A DNA stretch of 59,450 bases from Clostridia bacterium (lineage in GTDB: Bacteria > Bacillota > Clostridia > Christensenellales > CAG-138): assembly GCA_017435905.1 (NCBI GenBank), contig JAFSEB010000002.1, positions 1 through 59,450 on the forward strand. Direction: 5' to 3'. Below, piece by piece: positions 17,367 to 25,737 of this stretch. A program made the position numbers and the translations under genes. Each line of letters opens with the position of its first letter. The first letter of the stretch is position 1. Under the pieces are notes generated by a model that ran no database searches, had not been told where the DNA came from, and worked only from the letters and a program-made list of their open reading frames with translations.

Positions 17367-17385
17367 ATCGCAAGTCTGACTCTCC
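17367..17385 (-). repeat. 19-bp repeat, inverted partner of 1098-1116
   Basis: Eighteen of 19 bases match the copy upstream of int, in inverted orientation. Just to its right the sequence TTGGTAAAT occurs twice (17394-17402 and 17404-17412), as expected of recombinase arm sites near an element end. Their role is inferred from position only. Confidence 0.55.
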
Positions 17386-17412
17386 AGAAATATTGGTAAA
17401 TCTTTGGTAAAT

Positions 17413-17807
17413 TTGAGATCGAAACACAAAAAACGCATAAAAACGGGGCTTATGAGACGATATGAGACTTTTCATCATGCCCGGTAAATCCTGCCGTGGC
17501 AAACGAATAAGATCCTTATTTTTTCTTTCATACCGTTTCCTGTGTGATACCGATTGTGCCGGTTTCCGTATTTCGACAGAACCGGACACGTTTTTTATGA
17601 TACCATACGCCGTTCCTGGCGCACAATACCCCCATAAACAAATCAAAATATGGCGGAATTATCATTGATTCTTAATAATATCTCACTTGAATCGGCTGTT
17701 GCCATCATTTACAATTGTGTATATTTCATTTTCCGCATGGCAGCGCCTTTTTTTATTCTGTTTATTGCTGTACTGCGGCATCCTCATCATTTCAGGAGGC
17801 ATTTCAT
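17413..17807. other. Junction region between the element and chromosomal DNA
   Basis: About 395 nt without a gene. The right attachment site of the element should lie here or slightly to the left. Open minus-strand frames are short and have no ribosome binding site. The right part holds the AGGAGG ribosome binding site (17795-17800) of the acyltransferase gene and presumably its promoter. Confidence 0.5.
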
Positions 17808-18980
17808 ATGGACTTATTCGCAAAATGTACCAACACGAACGTAACAAAGATCCGGGAAGCCGGCATCTACCCCTACTTCCACAAGCTGGAATCACGGCAG
17901 GATGTGGAAGTCATCATGGAGGGCAAGCGGCGTATCATGCTCGGCTCCAACAACTACCTTGGGCTGACCACAAACCCAAGGGTGATCGAAGCGGGCATCA
18001 AAGCCCTTGAACGCTACGGCAGCGGCTGCAGCGGTTCCCGTTTCCTTAACGGCACCCTTTCCATGCACCTTGAACTCGAAGAAGAGCTGGCAGCATTCCT
18101 TGGGAAGGAAGCCGTCATGACGTTTTCCACCGGCTTCCAGAGCAACCTCGGCATCCTGAGTGCCATTGCCGGACGTGAGGATTACATCCTTTGCGACAGG
18201 GAAAACCACGCCAGCATCTACGACGGCTGCAGGCTCAGCTATGCCACCATGGTACGCTACCGCCACAACGACATGGCAGATCTTGAGAAGAAGCTCGCTG
18301 CGCTTCCCCCGGATGCCGGCAAGCTGATCGTCACGGACGGCGTTTTCAGCATGGGCGGCGATATCTGCGACCTTCCTGCCATCGTAGCCCTCAAAAAGAA
18401 GTACAACGCCCGTGTGATGGTGGATGATGCCCACGGCCTCGGCGTGCTGGGCGAATGCGGTCGGGGCACGGCGGAATATTTCGGTCTCACCGATGAGGTG
18501 GACATCATCATGGGCACCTTCAGCAAATCCCTTGCAAGCCTTGGCGGCTACATGGCAGCGGATCTTCGTGTGGTGGAGCATGTGCGCCATGCCTCCCGTC
18601 CCTTCATTTTCTGCGCTTCCATTCCCCCGGCCAACTGCGCCACCGCACTTGAGGCGCTGCGCATCCTGAAGGAAACGCCGGAGCTCCCCCGCCGCCTTGC
18701 CGCCCTTTCCGCCTATATGCGAAAAGGACTCAAGGAAAGGGGCATCGCCATCCGGGAAAGCACCACGCCCATCATCCCCATTTACACCTACGATACGATC
18801 AACACCCTTACCACCGCAAAGCGCCTTTACGATGCCGGCGTATATGTGAACCCGGTGCTGCCCCCTGCAACACCTGCCACGGAATGCCTGCTGCGCACAA
18901 GCTACATGGCTACCCTGACGGAGCCGCTGCTTGACGAAGCCCTCGAAATTTTGGAAAAGGTGCTCAAAGAACATGAATAA
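17808..18980 (+). CDS. Serine palmitoyltransferase-like alpha-oxoamine synthase (PLP)
   Basis: A 390-residue fold-type I PLP enzyme that condenses an amino acid with an acyl thioester. It has SNNYLGL (47-53), GSRFLNGT (76-83), DDAHGLGV (206-213) and the PLP lysine in GTFSKSLAS (K240). Late motifs FCASIPP and VNPVLPPATP agree better with Bacteroides-type serine palmitoyltransferase as I remember it than with BioF or glycine C-acetyltransferase. The next gene overlaps by 8 nt and encodes an SDR, the expected ketone reductase. The start is ATG 17808 behind AGGAGG. BioF or KBL activity cannot be excluded, but no biotin or threonine dehydrogenase gene is near. Confidence 0.8.
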   Translation: MDLFAKCTNTNVTKIREAGIYPYFHKLESRQDVEVIMEGKRRIMLGSNNYLGLTTNPRVIEAGIKALERYGSGCSGSRFLNGTLSMHLELEEELAAFLGKEAVMTFSTGFQSNLGILSAIAGREDYILCDRENHASIYDGCRLSYATMVRYRHNDMADLEKKLAALPPDAGKLIVTDGVFSMGGDICDLPAIVALKKKYNARVMVDDAHGLGVLGECGRGTAEYFGLTDEVDIIMGTFSKSLASLGGYMAADLRVVEHVRHASRPFIFCASIPPANCATALEALRILKETPELPRRLAALSAYMRKGLKERGIAIRESTTPIIPIYTYDTINTLTTAKRLYDAGVYVNPVLPPATPATECLLRTSYMATLTEPLLDEALEILEKVLKEHE

Positions 18981-19761
18981 AGTAGTCATCATTACCGGCG
19001 CTTCCGGCGGCATCGGCCTTGCCGCCGCCACGCTTTTTTCCGAAAAAGGCCATACGGTCTACGGGCTTTCAAGAAAGCCCTACAACAGCGGTCCCGTTCA
19101 CCACATCCCCACGGATGTCACAGACCCGAAAGCCGTCAGGGCTGCGGTGGATGCGGTCATCGCAAAGGAGGGGCACATCGATGTGCTGATCGCCAATGCA
19201 GGCTTCGGCATTTCCGGTGCTGTGGAGTTTACCGCCCCCGAAGAGGCGAAAAAGCAGTTTGATGTAAACTTCTTCGGTGCGGTGAACTGTGCTGCCGCCG
19301 TCATTTCCCATATGCGTGCCCAAAATGGCGGCTGTATCCTCTTTGTCAGCTCTGTGGCGGCCGTTCTCCCCATTCCCTTCCAGACCTTCTACAGCGCCGC
19401 AAAAGCCGCTCTGAACGCATTTACGGCGGCTTTGGCGAACGAGGTCAGACCCTTCCATATCCGGGTGGGGGCGGTAATGCCCGGCGATATCAAAACAGGC
19501 TTTACCGCAGCAAGGGAAAAGAACCTTCTTGGCACCGATGTTTACCCTGCCCTGCCGCACAGCATTGCCACCATGGAGCACGATGAGCAGCACGGCATGG
19601 ACCCTGCCTGCATTGCCCATGCCCTTTACAGGATGTCTCAAAGCCGTTCCCTGAAGCCGCAGCGCACCGTGGGGCTTCAATACAAAGTTTTTACAATGCT
19701 GGCAAAATTCCTCCCCTGCCGCGTCACAAATCGACTTGTTGGTCTCATTTACGCCAAATAG
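18973..19761 (+). CDS. Short-chain dehydrogenase (candidate 3-ketosphinganine reductase)
   Basis: A 262-residue classical SDR: cofactor loop TGASGGIG (8-15), NAG (75-77), serine near 127, YSAAK (Y140, K144). It should bind NAD(P)H and reduce a carbonyl. Placed directly after the oxoamine synthase with an 8-nt overlap (ATGAATAA), it would fit reduction of 3-ketosphinganine to a sphingoid base, the second step of the pathway. The C-terminal extension with AKFLPCRVTNRLVGLIYAK could be membrane associated, as in several lipid SDRs. Substrate is inference. Confidence 0.82.
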   Translation: MNKVVIITGASGGIGLAAATLFSEKGHTVYGLSRKPYNSGPVHHIPTDVTDPKAVRAAVDAVIAKEGHIDVLIANAGFGISGAVEFTAPEEAKKQFDVNFFGAVNCAAAVISHMRAQNGGCILFVSSVAAVLPIPFQTFYSAAKAALNAFTAALANEVRPFHIRVGAVMPGDIKTGFTAAREKNLLGTDVYPALPHSIATMEHDEQHGMDPACIAHALYRMSQSRSLKPQRTVGLQYKVFTMLAKFLPCRVTNRLVGLIYAK

Positions 19762-19767
19762 CCCACG

Positions 19768-19796
19768 TTGACCGCAGGCGGCGGTTGGAGTAAAAT
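19768..19796 (+). promoter_or_regulatory. Promoter of the lipid kinase gene
   Basis: TTGACC (19768-19773), 17-nt spacer, TAAAAT (19791-19796). It lies between the SDR stop and the kinase start, so the kinase can be transcribed apart from the two upstream genes. Confidence 0.65.
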
Positions 19797-19862
19797 GGAA
19801 TTGCTTTTCCCGATCACAATATGGCTGTTCCCGTCGGCTTTTTGCACAGGAGGTGTGCTTTC

Positions 19863-20759
19863 TTGGAAAAACGGCTGCTGCTCATTATGAATCCCCGGGC
19901 AGGGCAGAAACGTGCAAACCGCTATCTGCCGGATATGCTGCGCCTGTTTTCGGACTATGACTATGTGACCACCGCCTACATGACCGGCAAGCAGGGAGAT
20001 GCTTCCGCTTTTGCAGCAGCCCATGCCGCTGAGGCTGACCTTGTTGTTGCCGTGGGCGGTGACGGCACCCTGAACGAGACCGTGAACGGGCTTCTTTCTG
20101 CCGGGATCCGGCGCCCTGTCGGCTACATTCCTGCCGGCAGCACGAACGATTTTGCCGCAAGCCTCCGCCTTTCTCCCAACATCATGCAGGCGGCAAGGGA
20201 CATCATGGAAGGGACGCCCCGCCCCGTGGATGTGGGCGATTTCAACGGCCGCTCCTTTACCTATGTGGCATCCTTCGGCGCATTCACGGAGACTGCCTAC
20301 ACCACGCCGCAGGAGGTCAAAAACATCCTCGGTCACCTTGCCTACATCCTTGAAGGGGTCAAGGATCTTGCCAACATCCGTTCCACGCCGCTCAGGCTTG
20401 TAACGGATCAGCTCGATATCTTCGAGGGGGAATACCTCTTTGGCGCCATCAGCAACTCTACTTCCATCGCCGGGCTTATGACCATGGATCCTTCCCGTGT
20501 TATCGTGGATGACGGTCTTTTTGAGATCACGCTCATCCGCATGCCTACCACGGCGGCGGAGCTTGGGCGCATCCTGACGTCGCTCCAGTCCCAGCAGTAC
20601 GATGAAAAGATGATCGAGACCGCCTCCGCCGCCAGGATCAGCATCTATTCGCCCAATTCCGTTCCCTGGACCCTTGACGGCGAATATGCAAAGGGCGCAA
20701 AGGAGATCACCGTTACGAACCTGCACAACGCCTTCGACCTGATCACGAACCGTCGCTGA
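19863..20759 (+). CDS. Diacylglycerol/sphingosine kinase family protein (LCB5/YegS/DgkB type)
   Basis: A 298-residue lipid kinase. NPRAG near residue 10, the nucleotide-binding GGDGT loop near residue 65, PAGSTNDFA near 95 and the C-terminal VPWTLDGE are family hallmarks. It would phosphorylate a lipid hydroxyl, such as diacylglycerol or a long-chain base, with ATP. TTG 19863 is chosen because AGGAGG lies 9 nt upstream; an ATG at 19821 has no such signal. The position after the SPT-like and SDR genes suggests a long-chain-base substrate, but the general bacterial role is phosphatidic acid formation. Confidence 0.85.
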   Translation: MEKRLLLIMNPRAGQKRANRYLPDMLRLFSDYDYVTTAYMTGKQGDASAFAAAHAAEADLVVAVGGDGTLNETVNGLLSAGIRRPVGYIPAGSTNDFAASLRLSPNIMQAARDIMEGTPRPVDVGDFNGRSFTYVASFGAFTETAYTTPQEVKNILGHLAYILEGVKDLANIRSTPLRLVTDQLDIFEGEYLFGAISNSTSIAGLMTMDPSRVIVDDGLFEITLIRMPTTAAELGRILTSLQSQQYDEKMIETASAARISIYSPNSVPWTLDGEYAKGAKEITVTNLHNAFDLITNRR

Positions 20760-20773
20760 AGCCAAAGCGCAAA

Positions 20774-20805
20774 AAAAAGACCATCCCGGAAAGGATGGTC
20801 TTTTT
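20774..20805. terminator. Bidirectional terminator between kinase and rnfB
   Basis: Stem AAAAAGACCATCC / GGATGGTCTTTTT with a 6-nt loop, T-runs on both strands. It separates two convergent transcripts. Confidence 0.9.
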
Positions 20806-20822
20806 GCTGCTTTGGTTTCTTG

Positions 20823-21629
20823 TTATGCTTCCGGCGTGACCACGGAGTAGTCGACGATGCAGCCGCAGGGGCAAACCTTTGCGCATTCGCCGCAGCGGGT
20901 GCACTTTTCAGGATCGATACGGGCGCAGCCGTTTTCCACGGTGATGGCGCCGTATTTGCAGGTCTTCACGCAGCGCTGGCAGGCGATGCAGGCCTTCATG
21001 CAGGCAGCACGGGCAACACGGCCGGTATCGGCGTTGCGGCAGAGGACGATGACCTTGGTATCCGCAGGGATGATGCGGATGGCGCTGCGGGGGCACTTGT
21101 CAACGCAGTTGCCGCAGGCAACGCACTTGTTCTCATCGATCTTGGCAATGCCGTTTTCCATGCTGATGGCGCCGAAGGGGCAAACCTTCATGCAGTCACC
21201 AAGGCCGATGCAGGCATAGCGGCACTCCTTGGGGCCGCCGGCAACGCCGGCAGCGGTAGCGCAGCTCTTATAGCCATCATACTCATAACGCTGGGTGACA
21301 ACACCGTTGTGACCCTGGCAGATCACACGGGCAACCTTCTTTTCGCCAACTTCCACGCTGAGGCCGAGCACCTCACCGATGGCTGCAGCCTTAGCAGCAG
21401 GGCAGGCATTAGGCTTGACCTTGCCTTCCACAACAGCTTCTGCAAAAGCATCGCAGCCTGCGAAACCGCAGGCACCGCAGTTGGCGCCGCCCACCAGCTC
21501 GCGCACCTGCGCAATACGGGGATCGGTCTCTACCTTGAGCTTTTTATCCGCAATGGTCAGGATCACGCCAAATACAAGGCCGATGAGACCAAGCACCGAG
21601 AAAGCGAGAATTACAGGGATCCAATTCAT
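20823..21629 (-). CDS. rnfB: Rnf complex subunit RnfB (ferredoxin-type)
   Basis: Electron-entry subunit of the ferredoxin:NAD+ oxidoreductase that pumps Na+ or H+. It has one N-terminal TM (residues 5-25), then the 4Fe-4S motif NCGACGFAGCDAF with a later Cys, and several ferredoxin CxxCxxCxxxC(P) clusters, including CVACGNCVDKCP, CIACQRCVKTC and CTRCGECAKVCP. The length of 268 residues and the extra clusters fit the clostridial form. It is the last gene of the rnf operon, 12 nt after rnfA, with GAGGTAAC before the ATG. Confidence 0.95.
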   Translation of the reverse strand: MNWIPVILAFSVLGLIGLVFGVILTIADKKLKVETDPRIAQVRELVGGANCGACGFAGCDAFAEAVVEGKVKPNACPAAKAAAIGEVLGLSVEVGEKKVARVICQGHNGVVTQRYEYDGYKSCATAAGVAGGPKECRYACIGLGDCMKVCPFGAISMENGIAKIDENKCVACGNCVDKCPRSAIRIIPADTKVIVLCRNADTGRVARAACMKACIACQRCVKTCKYGAITVENGCARIDPEKCTRCGECAKVCPCGCIVDYSVVTPEA

Positions 21630-21641
21630 GCTGTTACCTCC

Positions 21642-22229
21642 TTAATTGCCAAGGCCGGAGAAGCCCATAAAGGCGATCGCCATCAGGCCCGCAATGATGA
21701 GGGAGCCGGAGAAGCCCTTCAGGCACTCGGGGACCTTGGAAGTTTCAAGGCGTTCACGCACACCCGCCATCAGCACGATGGCAAGCAGGAAGCCCAGCGC
21801 ACCAAAGGTACCGTTGAGGATGGAGTAGAACAGATTGTAGCCGCTGGAGATGTTGAGGATGGTAACACCCAGCACCGCACAGTTTGTGGTGATCAGCGGC
21901 AGATAGATGCCCAGCGCCTTGTAAAGGGAGGGGCTGGCCTTCTTGATGAACATCTCAACCAGCTGCACAAGGCCTGCGATGACGATGATGAAGCTGATGG
22001 TGTTGAGGTATCCAAGGTTCAGGGGCACGAGCACCAGATCGTAAAGGAGCTTGGTGAACAGGGAGGCGATGGCCATAACGAAGGTAACGGCAACGCCCAT
22101 GCCCGCAGCGGTCTCTACCTTGCTGGATACGCCAAGGAACGGGCAGCAGCCAAGGAAGCGGGAGAAGATGTAGTTATTGGAGAGCACGCAGCTCACCATG
22201 AACAGAAGGATTTTTGCGATCTCGTTCAT
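21642..22229 (-). CDS. rnfA: Rnf complex subunit RnfA (membrane)
   Basis: A 195-residue integral membrane subunit with about six TM segments. It shows the conserved FSRFLGCCPFLGVS motif, whose cysteine takes part in an intramembrane iron-sulfur site together with RnfE. The start overlaps the rnfE stop by 4 nt (ATGA), which fits tight stoichiometric expression. RnfA and RnfE are inverted-topology homologues. Confidence 0.95.
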   Translation of the reverse strand: MNEIAKILLFMVSCVLSNNYIFSRFLGCCPFLGVSSKVETAAGMGVAVTFVMAIASLFTKLLYDLVLVPLNLGYLNTISFIIVIAGLVQLVEMFIKKASPSLYKALGIYLPLITTNCAVLGVTILNISSGYNLFYSILNGTFGALGFLLAIVLMAGVRERLETSKVPECLKGFSGSLIIAGLMAIAFMGFSGLGN

Positions 22230-22870
22230 GCGTGGATGACCCCTTTCTCATCCTTTTTCTTTTTCTCCGCACGGGCAGTGATCAGGTTGGCCACCGCCAG
22301 CACGCCGCCGAACACAAGGAAGCCGCCCGGCGCAAGGACCATGAGGAGCATGGGCTCGTAGCCGGCGCCCAGCAGGTTGATGCCGAACACGGTGCCGTTG
22401 CCGATGAGCTCACGGATGATGCCCATAACGGTGATGGCAAGGGTAAAGCCAAGACCCATACCAAGACCGTCCACTGCGGAGGCAAGCACGCCGTTTTTAC
22501 TGGCGAAGGCTTCCGCACGGGCAAGGATAATGCAGTTTACAACGATCAGCGGGATGAACATGCCAAGGCTTTCGTAAAGGCTCGGCAGGAACGCCTGCAT
22601 GACCATCTGCACGATGGTAACGAAGGTGCAGATAACGGCGATGAATGCGGGGATACGTACCTTATCGGGAATGATGTTCCTGAGAAGGGAGATGACCGTA
22701 TTGGAGCCGATCAGCACAAAGGTAGCCGCAGCACCCATGCCAAGGGCATTGATGGCGCTGGTGGTGGTGGCGAGGGTGGGACAGGTGCCAAGCACCAGAC
22801 GGAGCGTGGGGTTCTCGGTAATGATACCGTTCATGAACACGCTCGAAAGGCTCTTTTGATTCTTAGCCAT
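22226..22870 (-). CDS. rnfE: Rnf complex subunit RnfE (membrane)
   Basis: A 214-residue integral membrane subunit. NPTLRLVLGTCPTLATT holds the conserved cysteine equivalent to that in RnfA. Start at ATG 22870, behind GGAGG, overlaps the end of rnfD by 8 nt. In other bacteria rnfG lies between D and E; here that is impossible because of the overlap. The C-terminus is lysine rich (AEKKKKDEKG). Confidence 0.95.
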   Translation of the reverse strand: MAKNQKSLSSVFMNGIITENPTLRLVLGTCPTLATTTSAINALGMGAAATFVLIGSNTVISLLRNIIPDKVRIPAFIAVICTFVTIVQMVMQAFLPSLYESLGMFIPLIVVNCIILARAEAFASKNGVLASAVDGLGMGLGFTLAITVMGIIRELIGNGTVFGINLLGAGYEPMLLMVLAPGGFLVFGGVLAVANLITARAEKKKKDEKGVIHA

Positions 22871-23810
22871 TCGCTTTTGCCTCCTTCTTCTCCTTCTTCG
22901 GTTTGCCGTAAAGCTTCGGCCTGCTGTACTTGTCAAGCAGCGGCGTCACGATGTTGCCGATGAGGATCGCATAGGTAACGCCCTCGGGGTAAGCGCCGAA
23001 ATTGCGGATAACGCATACAAGCACGCCGCAAAGGGCAGCATAGAGATACTGACCGTTGGGGGTCATGGGGCTGGTGGTGTAGTCGGTGGCCATGAACACG
23101 GCACCGAAGAGCACGCCGCCGGAAAGCAGTTCCACAACGGGGTTTTCGCCCACGAGGAGGGACAGCACCGCAAACACTGCAAGGAACACCACGGGGATAC
23201 GCCAGGTGATGACCTTACGGACGAGCATGTACACAAGGCCAAGAAGGATGGCGGCTTTGCACACTTCACCGATGGTGCCGGGAATGTTGCCAAGGAAAAG
23301 ATCCATGGTGCTGGCTTCGTAGCCGGCAAGGGGAGTGGCGGAGGTCACGGCATCCGCACCGCTCCACATGGTGGGGATGGCATAGGCGGTGGCGCCGGTC
23401 ATACGGGCGGGCCAGCTTGCAAGCAGCACCGCACGGGCAACGAGCGCAGGGTTCAGGAAGTTATCGCCGATGCCGCCGAAAAGCTGCTTGGTGACGACGA
23501 TGGCAAACAGCGCACCGATCACGGGCATCCACCAGGGTGCGGTGGAAGGCAGGTTCAGGCCGAGAATGAGGCCCGTTACCGCAGCGGAAAGATCGCTGAT
23601 GCGGATGGGCTGCTTGGTGATGCGCTGCCAGAGGTACTCGAACAGCACACAGGAAACAACGGAAAGGGCGATCACCATTGCGGCGCTGAGACCGAAGAAG
23701 AAGATACCGGCCGCAGTGGTGGGCAGAAGCGCAATGATCACATCACGCATGAGCGACTGGGTGTTCTGCTCGCTGCGGATGTGGGGCGCGGTGGAAAGGT
23801 AAAGCTTCAT
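22863..23810 (-). CDS. rnfD: Rnf complex subunit RnfD (membrane, covalent FMN)
   Basis: A 315-residue membrane subunit related to NqrB. The flavin attachment motif is seen in DAVTSATPL (T159 is the likely FMN threonine). The early segment STAPHIRSEQNTQSLMRDV and DNFLNPALVARA are conserved. The start overlaps the rnfC stop by 4 nt, and the end overlaps rnfE by 8 nt. The C-terminal tail is KPKKEKKEAKANG. Confidence 0.95.
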   Translation of the reverse strand: MKLYLSTAPHIRSEQNTQSLMRDVIIALLPTTAAGIFFFGLSAAMVIALSVVSCVLFEYLWQRITKQPIRISDLSAAVTGLILGLNLPSTAPWWMPVIGALFAIVVTKQLFGGIGDNFLNPALVARAVLLASWPARMTGATAYAIPTMWSGADAVTSATPLAGYEASTMDLFLGNIPGTIGEVCKAAILLGLVYMLVRKVITWRIPVVFLAVFAVLSLLVGENPVVELLSGGVLFGAVFMATDYTTSPMTPNGQYLYAALCGVLVCVIRNFGAYPEGVTYAILIGNIVTPLLDKYSRPKLYGKPKKEKKEAKANG

Positions 23811-25141
23811 GACTTTTTCCTCCTTGCTTCAAGGGCAATGGCTTCCTTGGTGATCTTGAAGGATGCGGTGAGCCAGCGCCTTGACGGGCAGTTGTAGGAG
23901 CAGCAGCCGCAGAGGATGCAGTCCATAACGTTGTGTGCCTTGGCGGATTCAAGGTCGCCCTTGTCGCAGTAATGCTTCAGGCGGTAGGGGTCAAGGCCGA
24001 TGGGGCAGGCTTCCACGCAGCGTGCGCAGCGGATGCAGGGGGATTCCTCCACGCTGCGGGCTTTCTTTTCGTTGTAAACAACGATGCCGCCGCTGGCTTT
24101 CGCCACGGAAATCTCCATATTGGGGGCTGCAAAGCCGGTCATACCGCCGCCCATGACGATCTTGCCCGGTTCTTCGGAGAAGCCGCCGCACTCGCCGATG
24201 GCGTCGGCGATGATGGTGCCGATGCGAAGGCGCAGGTTGGAGGGCTTGTTCACGCAGCCGGTGATGGTGGTGATGCGGTCGATGAGCGGACGGCCGTCGA
24301 TGACCGCATCCGCAATGGCGGCGGCAGTGGCAACGTTGGTCACGATGGTGCTGACCTCGATGGGAAGCTTGCCGCTCGGGACTTTGCGGCCGGTGATGGC
24401 TCGGATGAGCTGTTTTTCACCGCCCTGGGGGTACTTGGTGCGCATGACGGCGACCTCAACACCCTCACGGCCGGAAGCAGCCTTGCGGATGGCCTCCACG
24501 GCTTCGGGTTTATTATCCTCAATGGCGATGACGCCGCGCTTCACGTTGAGCGCACGCATGATGGCACGAAGACCGTCCACCACCTTGCCGGGATACTCCA
24601 CCATCAGGCGGAAGTCGGCGGTGAGGAAGGTCTCACACTCGGCGCCGTTGAGGATGATGGTATCGCAGGTCTTGCCCTCGGGAATGGAGAGCTTCACATG
24701 GGTAGGGAAGGATGCGCCGCCCATGCCGCAGATACCTGCGTTCTTGATGGCGGGAATGATCACGGAAGGATCCACGGTCTCAACATTGCCGTAGCCCTTG
24801 ATACCCTCGACCCATTCATCCTGGAAATCGTTGTGGATGGTCACGCAAAGTGCGGGCGCAGCGCCGGTGGAGATACGCTCTTCAATGGCGACGACCTCGC
24901 CGGAAACGCTCGAATGCACGGGGAGGCCAAGACCGCCCACAGGCTCACCGATCACCTGACCAATCTTAACATGGTCACCCTTCTGCACGCAGGGTTTGGA
25001 AGGAGCGCCAAGGTGCATACCCATGGGGATGCACACCGTGTCGGAAACGAAATCCCGAATCGGGACATTTCGTGAAGGCAGCTTTCCCTCATGCTCGTGA
25101 TGCATGGGATGGATGCCGCCACGGAAAGAATACTTCGGCAA
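23807..25141 (-). CDS. rnfC: Rnf complex subunit RnfC (NADH-binding)
   Basis: A 444-residue peripheral subunit that binds FMN and NAD(H) and relays electrons. It starts with YSFRGGIHP, has the glycine-rich Rossmann-like part GMGGASFPTHVK, and ends with two 4Fe-4S motifs (CIRCARCVEACP and CILCGCCSYNCPS). TTG 25141 is the best start because typical RnfC begins a few residues before YSFRGG. An AAAGG lies 12 nt upstream, so initiation may be weak or the start uncertain. First gene of rnfCDEAB. Confidence 0.93.
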   Translation of the reverse strand: MPKYSFRGGIHPMHHEHEGKLPSRNVPIRDFVSDTVCIPMGMHLGAPSKPCVQKGDHVKIGQVIGEPVGGLGLPVHSSVSGEVVAIEERISTGAAPALCVTIHNDFQDEWVEGIKGYGNVETVDPSVIIPAIKNAGICGMGGASFPTHVKLSIPEGKTCDTIILNGAECETFLTADFRLMVEYPGKVVDGLRAIMRALNVKRGVIAIEDNKPEAVEAIRKAASGREGVEVAVMRTKYPQGGEKQLIRAITGRKVPSGKLPIEVSTIVTNVATAAAIADAVIDGRPLIDRITTITGCVNKPSNLRLRIGTIIADAIGECGGFSEEPGKIVMGGGMTGFAAPNMEISVAKASGGIVVYNEKKARSVEESPCIRCARCVEACPIGLDPYRLKHYCDKGDLESAKAHNVMDCILCGCCSYNCPSRRWLTASFKITKEAIALEARRKKS

Positions 25142-25211
25142 ATAGAGCACCAGCCTTTCGGAATTGAATAAATGATATAGAGTCGCTCTGATAAACAGAA
25201 TTCCACCGGAT

Positions 25212-25217
25212 ATTATA
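25212..25217 (-). promoter_or_regulatory. Extended -10 promoter of the rnf operon
   Basis: On the minus strand TGTGCTATAAT gives an extended -10 (TGnTATAAT) about 70 nt before the rnfC start. The -35 (TGCAAC) is poor, which is common for extended -10 promoters. Confidence 0.55.
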
Positions 25218-25371
25218 GCACATCCATTTGAAAGTTGCATTATATTTTCTCGTTTTTTCTATGTTTTCCCCTGTTTTGCGTCCCAATTGGCATGTGCAAA
25301 AAATGACACTCATGTTATATATTTAACCCGTTCCGAAAAATCAAATCGTTCAGACATTTTGTACAGAAATG

Positions 25372-25737
25372 TTACCGTTTCGTTTTCTTTCCGAAGGTGC
25401 GGTTCAGCGCCAGCGCAAGCAGGAAGATACCGAACAGCCGCCTGAGCCACGGTGCGGAGATATTCTCTGCCAACAGCGAAAGGGCAAGCGCACCGATGCC
25501 GCCCGCCGCAATGATGGGCAGGCATTCCCGAAGGTGCAGCCGCCCTGCCTTTGCATGGATATAGAGTGCCGCTGCCGCCGCAGGCAGAAAAGCCGCCACA
25601 TTGACGCCCTGCGCCATGTGCTGCGGCACGCCGAGAAGCAGCGTCAGCGCAGGGATGAGCAGCGTGCCGCCGCCCATGCCCATGCCTGCCGCCACGCCTG
25701 CAAGAAATCCCGTCAGGATCAAAAAAAGCCCCCTCAT
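25372..25737 (-). CDS. TSUP (TauE/SafE) half-transporter, second subunit
   Basis: A 121-residue membrane protein with four predicted TM segments. The start GFLAGVAAGMGMGGGTLLIPAL is the glycine-rich signature of the TauE/SafE (TSUP) sulfite/sulfonate exporter family. Usual TSUP proteins have about 250 residues and two such halves in one chain. Here this half is a separate gene that overlaps the other half by 4 nt (ATGA). It should dimerise with it. The substrate is unknown. Confidence 0.85.
   Translation of the reverse strand: MRGLFLILTGFLAGVAAGMGMGGGTLLIPALTLLLGVPQHMAQGVNVAAFLPAAAAALYIHAKAGRLHLRECLPIIAAGGIGALALSLLAENISAPWLRRLFGIFLLALALNRTFGKKTKR

Larger units (their letters stand above)
1..17400. 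mobile_element. Integrative mobilizable element (Tn916/Tn4451-like), left end outside window
   Basis: The segment contains a tyrosine integrase, excisionase, primase/VapE pair, MobQ-type relaxase with an oriT, TnpV and a cargo of defence genes. There are no conjugation (type IV secretion) genes, so it should be mobilizable and not self-transmissible. It is visibly richer in A+T than the DNA after about 17,800. The left end is cut by the window. The right end is placed near 17,400-17,700, beyond tnpV, because the composition changes there, but without the left att site the exact junction cannot be fixed. Confidence 0.85.

Noticed and set aside
17808..18980. Biotin BioF or glycine C-acetyltransferase (KBL)
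   Set aside because: Not excluded, but the neighbours are an SDR and lipid kinase and the late motifs fit serine palmitoyltransferase better; no bio or tdh gene nearby.
20820..22361. Long open frame on the plus strand opposite rnfB and rnfA
   Set aside because: It is antisense to two clearly conserved Rnf genes and has the repetitive Ala/Gly/His-rich composition expected from a mirrored GC-rich gene; no ribosome binding site.
23933..25075. Open frame opposite rnfC
   Set aside because: Antisense shadow of rnfC with low-complexity composition.
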